DNA from: Holophagaceae bacterium
GTDB lineage: Bacteria > Acidobacteriota > Holophagae > Holophagales > Holophagaceae
Reading direction: 5' to 3'
NCBI GenBank assembly: GCA_003158505.1
Contig: PMJK01000103.1
Span: 56,653 to 88,312 of the forward strand
Length of the DNA: 31,660 bases
The notes beneath the pieces were generated by a model that saw nothing but the letters and a program-made list of their open reading frames with translations, was not told where the DNA came from and did no database searches. Of this stretch, positions 1 through 7,073 are shown one piece after another (the first letter of the stretch is position 1; each line of letters opens with the position of its first letter). The position numbers were made by a program, and so were the translations under genes.

Positions 1-1267
1 GATGAGCGGCCTTGAGGGCGGGCCACAACCCGAAGATCAGCCCCACGGCCGTGCTGACACCGAAGCCCAGGACGATGCTCCACAGGGGCGCCGCCGCGGG
101 AAAATCGAAGACAAAGCGGACCAGCATGGCGATGCCCAGTCCCACGGCGATGCCGATGGCCCCACCCACGCCGGTCAGAGCGACGGCCTCGACCAGGAAC
201 TGCGTGGCGATGTCCTTGCGGGTGGCGCCGAGCGCCTTGCGCACCCCGATCTCGCGGGTGCGCTCGGTTACGCTGACCAGCATGATGTTCATGACCCCCA
301 CGCCGCCCACCAGCAGGGCGATGGCGGCGATGAGGATCATGGCTCCGGCGATGCCGCCGGTGATGGCCCGGAAGGTTTCCAGCTGGCCCTCGCTGGTGTA
401 GATGGCGAAGTCGTTCGGATCCTTCGCCTTCAGTCCCCTTCGGGTGCGCAGGATGGCGATCCCCTGGTCGGTCATGGCCTGCTGTTCCTTGGGATCCTTC
501 GGCACCGTGGCGATGTGGATGGTGTCCCCATTGCTGTTCTTCACGTCGGGGAACATCTCGTCGAAGGTGCTGAAGGGGATGAATACGAAGTTGTCCGCGC
601 TCCCGCCGAGGAAGGAGCCCTTCTTCTCCAGCAGGCCGATGACCCGGAAGGCTACGCCGTTGACGAGCAGCTCCTGGTTGATGGGATCCCGGTGGAACCA
701 GAGGGCCTCGGCCACGTCCTGGGCGATGACGGCGGTCCGGGCGGAATGAGTGATGTCGGCGTCGGTGAAGAAACGGCCATCGGCGATCTCCGAGTTGTTG
801 GCCACCAGGTAGTCCGGCACCACGCCGCCAAGGGTCGGGGCATTGGCCTCCTTGCCTTTGCGATTCTTGAATGTGGTTGAAGCGGACAGGTCCGGAATGT
901 TCAGGTAGCGCTCGGGGCTCACCGCGGCGGCGAGGGTGTTCAGGCGCTTGAGGGCCTGGGCGTCCTCCGGAGTGAGGTCGCGACGCTTCAGCTGGTCTTC
1001 GGGAAGCCTTGAAGGCCCGCCGCCGAAGCGGGGCTCGTACTTCTGGTACTGCACCAGGGTGGTCCCAAAGCTGGAGAAGGCACCCGTGATGGCGTCGTTG
1101 AAGCCCGCCACGAAGCTGACCATGGCGATGACCGTGGCCACCCCGGAGACTATGCCCAGCAGGGTCAGGAAGCTCCGCAGCCGCTGGACCCGGATGGACC
1201 GGAAGGCGAAGCGGATGTTCTCGGTGCCGATGCTGCGCAGGGAAGAGCGGGTGTGGGAAGAGGCCAT
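1..1267 (-). CDS. MacB/FtsX-type ABC transporter permease, 3' end cut by window edge
   Basis: This is an inner-membrane permease subunit of a MacB-type ABC exporter. Reading the minus strand from the ATG at 1267 gives at least 422 codons without a stop, and the frame runs off the left edge (last residues ALKAAH). The N-terminal helix contains LRSFLTLLGIVSGVATVIAM, followed by a large periplasmic domain (about residues 50-270). The typical FtsX-domain signature GVGVMNIMLVSVTERTREIG and then VRKALGATRKDI come next, with two more membrane segments. No Walker motifs are present, so it needs a separate ATPase. It starts 5 bp after the stop of a paralogous permease (1273-2502), so the two are co-transcribed with the adaptor at 2505-3740. 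Only a few C-terminal residues should be missing. The substrate is unknown; lipid, peptide or drug export are all possible for this family. Confidence 0.88.
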   Translation of the reverse strand, partial: MASSHTRSSLRSIGTENIRFAFRSIRVQRLRSFLTLLGIVSGVATVIAMVSFVAGFNDAITGAFSSFGTTLVQYQKYEPRFGGGPSRLPEDQLKRRDLTPEDAQALKRLNTLAAAVSPERYLNIPDLSASTTFKNRKGKEANAPTLGGVVPDYLVANNSEIADGRFFTDADITHSARTAVIAQDVAEALWFHRDPINQELLVNGVAFRVIGLLEKKGSFLGGSADNFVFIPFSTFDEMFPDVKNSNGDTIHIATVPKDPKEQQAMTDQGIAILRTRRGLKAKDPNDFAIYTSEGQLETFRAITGGIAGAMILIAAIALLVGGVGVMNIMLVSVTERTREIGVRKALGATRKDIATQFLVEAVALTGVGGAIGIAVGLGIAMLVRFVFDFPAAAPLWSIVLGFGVSTAVGLIFGLWPALKAAH

Positions 1268-1272
1268 GTCAG

Positions 1273-2502
1273 CTACTCCGCCCGCAGGGCATCGATGACG
1301 GGCAGATTGGCGGCCCGACGGGCCGGGAGGAACCCCGCCAGGAGTCCCACGAGGGTCGAGAGGCCTATCCCCATGAGCACAATGCCCACGGTGATCTGGG
1401 CGGGGAACCCGGTGATGGTTTTCACCAGGAGGACCGCCCCGCCACCCAGCACTACTCCGATGATCCCCCCGGTCAGGGAGAGGAGGGCCGCCTCCAGCAG
1501 GAACTGACGCTGGATGTCCCGCTTGAAGGCGCCCAGGGCCATGCGCACGCCGATCTCCTGGGTCCGCTCCGCCACGCTCACCAGCATGATGTTCATGATG
1601 ACGATGCCCCCCACGCCCAGGGACACGGAGGCGATGAGGGTGAGGAGCACGAATGTGGCCGTGCTGATCTGGCGCCAGAGTTCCTGCAACTGGTCCTGGG
1701 TGAGGAAGCCGAAGGGGTCGGGATCCCGCCAGGAGGTATGGCGGAGGGCCCGGAGGAAGGCCCGGGTCTCATCGATCGAAGCGTCCAGTCCCTCCACGCC
1801 GCCACGGGCCTTGATGAAGTAGGCGATGTCATCACCAAGGGCGAAGAAATTCTTGCGGTAGACTTGAAAGGGGACGATCACCCACTGATCGCGGTTGATG
1901 CCCAGCCCCTTCCCCTCCTTGGGCATGCTACCGATCACGCGGAAGGGTCGGCCGTTCACCTCCAGGATGCGACCGATGGGATCCAGATTGGGGAACAGCT
2001 CGTCCTTGATGTCCGCGCCGATGACCGCCACGTTCTGGGCGGCCTCATCTTCGGCGTCGGTGAAGAAGCGGCCATTGCCTCCGGTCTCGAGGTTCAGGAC
2101 GTTGGCAAAGCTGGCGGTGCTGCCCACCACGAAGGTATCCGCCAGGCGGTGGGTGCCGTAGCTGACGGGGAGCATCTTGAAGGAGCGGGTGGCAGTCATG
2201 GCGGCATGGCTGAGCACGCCACTGCTGATGCGCTGGTACTCCTCCCAGGTGAGCTGGGGCCGCTTGATGGCCTGGATGAATTCCTCGCGGCTGCGGATGA
2301 TGCCAAAGCGGGTGACGATGTACATGTCCGGGGCGAGGATGATCACCTTTTCCTGCACGTAGGTATTCAGGCCCGTGATGATGCCCACCACGCCCACGAT
2401 GGTGGTCACCCCGATGATGATGCCCAGCAGGGTCAGGAAGCTGCGGAGCTTATGGGCCCGGATGGCCCGGAAGGCCACGCGGAGCAGCTCTTCGTAGGAC
2501 AT
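1273..2502 (-). CDS. MacB/FtsX-type ABC transporter permease, 409 aa
   Basis: This inner-membrane permease is a paralogue of the one starting at 1267. It begins MSYEELLRVAFRAIRAHKLR with the first membrane helix at about residues 18-42 (SFLTLLGIIIGVTTIVGVVG). A MacB-like periplasmic core domain follows, then the family signature GGIVIMNIMLVSVAERTQEI with VRMALGAFKRDIQRQFLLEA, and final helices ending in PARRAANLPVIDALRAE. At 409 residues it matches stand-alone permeases of the YknZ type rather than MacB proteins with a fused ATPase. A GAAGAAGG-type ribosome site precedes the ATG. The gene starts 2 bp after the adaptor stop, which suggests translational coupling. Two different permeases in one operon could form a heterodimer, but this is inference. 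The partner ATPase is not in the window and may lie past the left edge. Confidence 0.9.
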   Translation of the reverse strand: MSYEELLRVAFRAIRAHKLRSFLTLLGIIIGVTTIVGVVGIITGLNTYVQEKVIILAPDMYIVTRFGIIRSREEFIQAIKRPQLTWEEYQRISSGVLSHAAMTATRSFKMLPVSYGTHRLADTFVVGSTASFANVLNLETGGNGRFFTDAEDEAAQNVAVIGADIKDELFPNLDPIGRILEVNGRPFRVIGSMPKEGKGLGINRDQWVIVPFQVYRKNFFALGDDIAYFIKARGGVEGLDASIDETRAFLRALRHTSWRDPDPFGFLTQDQLQELWRQISTATFVLLTLIASVSLGVGGIVIMNIMLVSVAERTQEIGVRMALGAFKRDIQRQFLLEAALLSLTGGIIGVVLGGGAVLLVKTITGFPAQITVGIVLMGIGLSTLVGLLAGFLPARRAANLPVIDALRAE

Positions 2503-2504
2503 GG

Positions 2505-3740
2505 TCAGCCCTTCTTCTCGTCCTTCTTGTCGTCCTTCTTCTTGCTCTTGTCCTCGTGGACCTGCTCGCCGCCCTTCAGGTCCCGCAGGACTCGGAAGGG
2601 GCCGGTGATGACCTTCTCACCACCCTTGAGTCCGTCCAGGACCTCCACGTTGAGGTCCCCTAACAGGCCCGTCTTGACTGCCGCGAACTGGGTCTTGCCC
2701 TTGGCGCCGAAGAGCCAGACGCCCTCCTCATCGCGGGGGGCGCCAGGTTTGAGAACTTCACCGGGCTTGGGTTTGATCTCGCGGGTCACCAGGGATTGGA
2801 TGGGGATGGCCAGGGCCTGATCACGGCTGCCGGTGTAGATGTCCGCCTGCGCGGATAGGCCGGGCTTGATGGTGAGGGGTGGGTTCTTGATCCACACCTT
2901 CACCTTGAACTTGATGGCCTCGTTGGTGCCGGTCTTCAGGATGGGGCTGCCGCCCACTTCTGTGACTTCACCATCGAAGGTCTGGTTTGGATAGGCATCG
3001 ATGCGCACCTGCGCCTTCTGGCTCAGTTTCACTGTGGGAATGGAAGCCTCGTCCACTTCCATCTCGGCCTCCACCTTGCTCATGTCCGAGATGGTGAGGA
3101 GCACGGTGCCGGCCTGGTTCTGGATGCCGGGCACGGCGGTCTCGCCCAACTCGATCCGGCGGGCGGTCACCACGCCATCCATCGGGGCAGTGATGGTGGA
3201 AAAGCCCAGGCCCACATGGGACTGGTTCACGTTGGCCTTCGCCTGATCGGCCCGGCGGCGGAAACCCTCCTCGGCCGCCATCGCCGTGTCGTAGGCCGTC
3301 TTGGCGTGCTCGAAGTCCGCGGTGGAGATGATCCCGGCCTCCCGATTCAGCTTCGCCCGCGCATAGTCGGCCCGGGTCTGGATGACGTTGGCGGTACCCG
3401 AGGCCAGGTCCGAAATGGTGGCATGGAGGCTGGCCTGCATGGCGTCGGCCGCGGCGCTGGCACTGCGGGGATCGATCTCCATGAGGAACTGGCCCTTGTG
3501 GACAAGGTCGCCTTCCTTGACTGCCAGCTTGGTAACCTGCCCCATGACGTTTGCCGAGATGTCCGCCTTGGTCACGGCCTGGATTTTTCCGTTGGCGCTA
3601 ACCTTCGCCTGCAGGTTCTCCCGTCCCACCGTGGCTACCTGCACGCCGGCGCCCTTGTCCTGCATGCCGGCGATGCCCAGCCCGCCACCCAGAAGGACCA
3701 CCACGCCGCCCAGGAGGATCCACAGCTTCTTTCGCTTCAT
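2505..3740 (-). CDS. MacA/HlyD-family periplasmic adaptor subunit, 411 aa
   Basis: This is a membrane-fusion protein that would link the two MacB-like permeases to an outer-membrane channel. It has an N-terminal anchor helix (about residues 4-24, LWILLGGVVVLLGGGLGIAG). The first half of a lipoyl/barrel-sandwich domain is at about 58-92 (ISANVMGQVTKLAVKEGDLV). An alpha-helical hairpin spans about 95-170, the second lipoyl half reads STITAPMDGVVTARRIELGE, and beta-barrel and membrane-proximal domains follow. The C-terminus is an unusual Lys/Asp/Glu-rich tail (residues about 395-411). A GGAGG ribosome site lies 8 nt before the ATG. It is the first gene of the minus-strand operon and is divergent from the metal-uptake locus. 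No TolC-like gene adjoins it; the TolC homologue at 25079 belongs to another operon. Confidence 0.92.
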   Translation of the reverse strand: MKRKKLWILLGGVVVLLGGGLGIAGMQDKGAGVQVATVGRENLQAKVSANGKIQAVTKADISANVMGQVTKLAVKEGDLVHKGQFLMEIDPRSASAAADAMQASLHATISDLASGTANVIQTRADYARAKLNREAGIISTADFEHAKTAYDTAMAAEEGFRRRADQAKANVNQSHVGLGFSTITAPMDGVVTARRIELGETAVPGIQNQAGTVLLTISDMSKVEAEMEVDEASIPTVKLSQKAQVRIDAYPNQTFDGEVTEVGGSPILKTGTNEAIKFKVKVWIKNPPLTIKPGLSAQADIYTGSRDQALAIPIQSLVTREIKPKPGEVLKPGAPRDEEGVWLFGAKGKTQFAAVKTGLLGDLNVEVLDGLKGGEKVITGPFRVLRDLKGGEQVHEDKSKKKDDKKDEKKG

Positions 3741-3820
3741 GTCAAAGGCCTCCCCATGGGGCTAGAGATAGATATGCTTCGCCCGGTACCGCAAGTGGTT
3801 TAGTGAATGGCTAGATCATA

Positions 3821-3839
3821 AATGAAAATAATTTTCATT
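3821..3839. promoter_or_regulatory. Perfect 9-1-9 Fur/Zur/Mur-like operator
   Basis: The 19-bp sequence AATGAAAATAATTTTCATT is a perfect inverted repeat of 9-bp arms around one central base. It differs from the 7-1-7 Fur consensus TGATAATNATTATCA at only two symmetrical positions. It lies in the 150-bp divergent region between the adaptor gene (starts at 3740) and the metal-uptake locus (starts at 3891), and overlaps a possible -10 hexamer AATAAT (3827-3832). Metal-dependent repression of the plus-strand operon is the natural reading. Which Fur-superfamily protein binds, and whether the minus-strand operon is also controlled, cannot be told from sequence. Confidence 0.65.
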
Positions 3840-3845
3840 GACGGA

Positions 3846-3862
3846 CCAATTAATGTAATTGG
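3846..3862. promoter_or_regulatory. Second inverted repeat (7-3-7) in the divergent promoter
   Basis: CCAATTA-ATG-TAATTGG is a perfect 7-bp inverted repeat with a 3-bp spacer, 6 bp downstream of the Fur-like box and 28 bp before the ATG at 3891. It is not Fur-like. It could be an operator for a second regulator or a small 5' UTR hairpin. A -35-like TTGACG (3838-3843) overlaps the end of the Fur-like box, but no convincing matching -10 was found. Confidence 0.4.
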
Positions 3863-3890
3863 AAAATGATTCCATCTGGAGTTTCAACCA

Positions 3891-5081
3891 ATGCCCCCAA
3901 TCATCATGCGTGCCTTCCTGCTGAGTCTGATTCTGGCACCGATCTCGGCCGGAAGCATGCGAGCACAGAGCCCACCGGCCCCGGCAGAGGATCCGCAGAA
4001 GGCGCAGGAGGAGCGGATCCGGAAGCTCGAGGAGGAGGTGCAGGCCCTGAAGGCGGCCCAGGCCAACGCGAAATCCGAACCCGCCCAGCTGGGCGGGGCG
4101 GGAGGTTCGGCGGCCAAGGCCATGAATCCAGACATCAGTCTGAACGGCGACTTCCTGGGCGCCGTCGGGCACAACGACGTCCGGCCCGTACCCAGCATGG
4201 AAATGCACGAGGCGGAGCTGGGGATCCAGTCGGTCATCGACCCCTATGCTCGGGGGGATGCGTTCATTTCGTTCGGCGAGACCGGCGTCAGTGTGGAGGA
4301 AGCGTACGTTACGCTCACCGCCCTGCCCGGGGAATTCGTGGCCAAGATCGGCAAGATGCGGGCGGATTTCGGCAAGGTGAACACCACGCACAACCACGCT
4401 CTGGCCTGGACCGATCGCCCCCTGGTGACGGAGAACCTGGTGAACGGCGAGGACGGCATCGACGACATGGGCGTGTCTCTGAGCCGCATCCTGCCCGCGC
4501 CCGGAGACATGTTCCTGGAAGCCACTGCCCAGGTGTTCCGTGGGGATTCCGGCGACCTCTTCAAGTCCAGCCAGAAGAATGACCTGAGCTACGTGGGGCA
4601 CCTGCGGGGCTACGAGGACCTGACCGAGAACACGAACATCGAGCTCGGGTATTCCTACGCTCAGGGGCACAATGAGCTGGGCCATGACTACTTGACGAGG
4701 CTCAACGGCATCGACCTGAGCCTGCGTTGGAAACCCCTTCGGCGGTCGATCTACAACTCGTTCCTGTGGCGGAGCGAGTTCGTGTGGAGCCGGCGCGACC
4801 TGCTCGTGGGGCAGGCGCGGGCCTTCGGCCTGTATTCGAGCCTCGAGTACAGGCTGGACCAGCGCTGGACCATCGGCGGCCGGTTCGACTGGTCCGAGCG
4901 CGCCCCGCTGGCGAGCCAGCTGGACCGGGGGGGATCCGCGCTCCTCACCTACTGGATGAGCGAGTTCAGCCAGGTGCGCGGCCAGTACCGGTTCACTCGC
5001 TACGATGGCGGACAGGATGCGAGTGAAGTCCGCCTTCAGCTCATCTTCGTGATGGGGGCCCATGGTGCGCACCCCTTCTGA
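3891..5081 (+). CDS. Outer-membrane porin-like protein of the metal-uptake locus, 396 aa
   Basis: This is a probable outer-membrane beta-barrel protein of unknown substrate. The N-terminus is a signal peptide (AFLLSLILAPISAGSMRAQS). A Pro/Glu-rich linker and a short coiled coil follow at about residues 35-57 (QKAQEERIRKLEEEVQALKA), as in some trimeric porins. The rest is rich in alternating hydrophobic and aromatic residues (IELGYSYAQGHNELG, WTIGGRFDWSER, QVRGQYRFTRYDGG) and ends in Phe, as barrels do. ATG at 3891 and an internal ATG at 3906 are both possible starts; the latter gives the cleaner signal peptide. It is the first gene behind the Fur-like box and 60 bp upstream of the binding-protein gene, so outer-membrane passage of a metal ion or its chelate is a reasonable inference. 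Confidence 0.75.
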   Translation: MPPIIMRAFLLSLILAPISAGSMRAQSPPAPAEDPQKAQEERIRKLEEEVQALKAAQANAKSEPAQLGGAGGSAAKAMNPDISLNGDFLGAVGHNDVRPVPSMEMHEAELGIQSVIDPYARGDAFISFGETGVSVEEAYVTLTALPGEFVAKIGKMRADFGKVNTTHNHALAWTDRPLVTENLVNGEDGIDDMGVSLSRILPAPGDMFLEATAQVFRGDSGDLFKSSQKNDLSYVGHLRGYEDLTENTNIELGYSYAQGHNELGHDYLTRLNGIDLSLRWKPLRRSIYNSFLWRSEFVWSRRDLLVGQARAFGLYSSLEYRLDQRWTIGGRFDWSERAPLASQLDRGGSALLTYWMSEFSQVRGQYRFTRYDGGQDASEVRLQLIFVMGAHGAHPF

Positions 5082-5141
5082 AAGTCTGACCTGGCTTGAT
5101 TCCGGGCCTTTTTTACGAAGCCTCACCAAAGGGGGAACTCG

Positions 5142-6098
5142 ATGAACATCCTTCCGATCGGCCATCGCCTGGGCCACAGGTGGCTTTCCCTGTCAGCCGC
5201 GTTGTTGGTGGTGTTGTTCGTTTCCCATCCACTCCGGGCAGCGGGAAAGCTCAATGTCGTCACCGCCACCCAGGATCTCGCGTCGCTGGCCACCGAAGTG
5301 GGCGGCGATCGTGTGAGCGTGATCTCCATCGCCCGTGGCTATCAGGATCCGCACTTCGTGGAGGCCAAGCCCAGCTTCCTTCTGAATCTGCGCAAGGCCG
5401 ACCTCCTGGTCGTGGTCGGTTTGCAGCTGGAAATCGGCTGGCTCCCGCCCCTCATCACGCAGAGCGGGAACCCGAGGATCCAGCCCGCGGCACCTGGCTA
5501 CTTCGATGCGTCCCAGTTCGCCGAGATCCTGGAAATCCCCACGAGTCAGGTCTCCCGGGCCATGGGGGATGTCCACCCACTGGGGAATCCCCACTATTGG
5601 CTGGATCCCCAGAACGGATTGCGGGTCGCAGTCGGCCTCGCCCAGAAGCTGTCCCAGATGGACCCTGGCGATGCTGCCTACTTCAACCAGCGCCTCGAGG
5701 ATTTCCGGAAACGGCTGACGGTCGCGGAAAGACGATGGGATGAGCAGATGAAGCCCTACCGGGGCCGGAAGGTGGTCACCTACCACCAGTCCTGGCCCAA
5801 CTTCGTGAAGCGGTTCGGCCTCCAGGTCGTGGAGTACGTCGAGCCGCGGCCGGGGATCCCGCCCAGCCCGGCGCATGTCGTGGAACTGATCGCGCTGATG
5901 AAGCGCCAGAACGTGAAGCTGATCCTGGTCGAACCCTACTTCGATCTGAAGACACCGCAGAGTGTGGCGAGGGAGACCGGCGCACAGGTAGTTGTGCTCA
6001 TGCCCTCCGTGGGCGGAGACAAGGATACGGGGGACTATATCAAGCTGTTTGACTACGATATCAACCTGCTCGTGAAGGCGTTCCAGCAGATTCGGTAA
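5142..6098 (+). CDS. Metal ABC transporter substrate-binding protein (ZnuA/TroA/MntC family), 318 aa
   Basis: This periplasmic cluster A-I binding protein would deliver Zn2+ or Mn2+ to the permease at 6127. Residues 1-34 form a signal peptide ending LRAAG. The usual ligand positions are visible: His71 in QDPHFVEAKPS, His151 in HPLGNPHYWLDP, His215 in TYHQSWPNFVKRFGLQV, and an acidic residue near GGDKDTGDY (about 293-298). The long His-rich loop that marks many zinc-specific ZnuA proteins is absent, so Mn or Fe remain possible. The gene has a GGGGG-type ribosome site (GGGGGAACTCG) before ATG 5142, and the permease gene follows after 28 bp. Family assignment is firm; metal identity is not. Confidence 0.92.
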   Translation: MNILPIGHRLGHRWLSLSAALLVVLFVSHPLRAAGKLNVVTATQDLASLATEVGGDRVSVISIARGYQDPHFVEAKPSFLLNLRKADLLVVVGLQLEIGWLPPLITQSGNPRIQPAAPGYFDASQFAEILEIPTSQVSRAMGDVHPLGNPHYWLDPQNGLRVAVGLAQKLSQMDPGDAAYFNQRLEDFRKRLTVAERRWDEQMKPYRGRKVVTYHQSWPNFVKRFGLQVVEYVEPRPGIPPSPAHVVELIALMKRQNVKLILVEPYFDLKTPQSVARETGAQVVVLMPSVGGDKDTGDYIKLFDYDINLLVKAFQQIR

Positions 6099-6126
6099 AG
6101 CGATACCAGGAAGGGAAGGGCGATTC

Positions 6127-7011
6127 ATGGAAATATTTCTGTTCCTGCTGGCGCCACTGGCGGCGAGCCTGATTCTCACGGGCATTCACGCCTACCTCGG
6201 GGTCCATGTGGTGGAGCGCGGCGTGATCTTCGTGGATCTCGCCCTGGCCCAGATCGCCGCGCTGGGAGCCATCGTGGCCCTCATCATGGGTCTCGATCCT
6301 CACGGGGGTTCCGCCTACTGGATCAGCCTCGGCTTCACGTTCCTGGGGGCCTTCATCTTCTCCATGGCGAAGTCCAAGCGGGCCCACATCCCCCAGGAGG
6401 CCTTCATCGGCATCGCTTACGCCGTGGCTTCGGCCGCGGCCATCCTGGCCATGAGCAAGGCCACCGGGGAGACCGAGCACCTGAAGGACATGCTGGTGGG
6501 CAACATCCTGGCGGTTTCGTGGGGGGAGGTGGGGCGGACGGCTGGACTCTACGGAATCATCGGGGTCTTCCACTACATCTTCAGGAAGCGGTTCCTGCTG
6601 ATCTCCATGAATCCGAAGGAGGCCGAGGCCCAGGGGATCTCGGTCCGGTTATGGGATTTCCTCTTCTATGCGTCCTTCGGCCTCGTGGTTACTTCCAGCG
6701 TGGCCATCGCCGGCGTACTGCTGGTGTTCTGCTACCTGATCGTGCCTTCGGTCGGGGCGATGCTGTTCACGGACCGGATCGGGCCGCGCCTGGCCATCGG
6801 CTGGACCATGGGGACCCTGGTGTCGGCCCTGGGCGTGGTCCTGTCCGTCAAGCTGGACACCCCCACTGGCGCGACCATCGTGTGCACCTTTGGGGGCGTG
6901 CTCGTCCTGATGTTCCTGGTGCACCTGCTGCTCTACCACAAGCGCGGGTACGCGGAGAAACATCAGCTGCACGGGGTCGGAGACAGGGCCTACGAGGCCG
7001 AAAAAGAGTAG
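6127..7011 (+). CDS. Metal ABC transporter permease (ABC-3 family, ZnuB/TroC-like), 294 aa
   Basis: This inner-membrane permease imports a divalent metal. It has about eight hydrophobic helices and typical ABC-3 motifs: GVHVVERGVIFVDLALAQIA near residues 26-45, AFIGIAYAVASAAAI near 97-111, and the coupling region NPKEAEAQGISVRLWDFLFY followed by GVLLVFCYLIVPSVGAM. Length fits the family. The gene directly follows the binding-protein gene, with a GGAAGGGAAGGG purine-rich ribosome site. ABC-3 permeases need a separate ATPase (ZnuC/MntB type), and none is encoded next to it: the next gene is a TonB-dependent receptor. Confidence 0.92.
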   Translation: MEIFLFLLAPLAASLILTGIHAYLGVHVVERGVIFVDLALAQIAALGAIVALIMGLDPHGGSAYWISLGFTFLGAFIFSMAKSKRAHIPQEAFIGIAYAVASAAAILAMSKATGETEHLKDMLVGNILAVSWGEVGRTAGLYGIIGVFHYIFRKRFLLISMNPKEAEAQGISVRLWDFLFYASFGLVVTSSVAIAGVLLVFCYLIVPSVGAMLFTDRIGPRLAIGWTMGTLVSALGVVLSVKLDTPTGATIVCTFGGVLVLMFLVHLLLYHKRGYAEKHQLHGVGDRAYEAEKE

Positions 7012-7073
7012 AAGACTCCCGGTTCGGATAAGAATCTGGAGTTAGGAATAATTAACTGTTAGGACAAATACTC

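Noticed and set aside
1738..2820. 360-aa plus-strand frame across the permease and adaptor genes
   Set aside because: It is antisense to two coherent genes and crosses their junction.
5089..5114. Terminator between the porin-like gene and the binding-protein gene (GGCTTGATTCCGGGCC plus six T)
   Set aside because: Only three outer base pairs can form, so it is unlikely to stop transcription; the genes look co-transcribed.
7040..7057. Operator AGTTA...TAACT upstream of the TonB receptor
   Set aside because: Only five bases per arm match and the rest of the dyad is poor.
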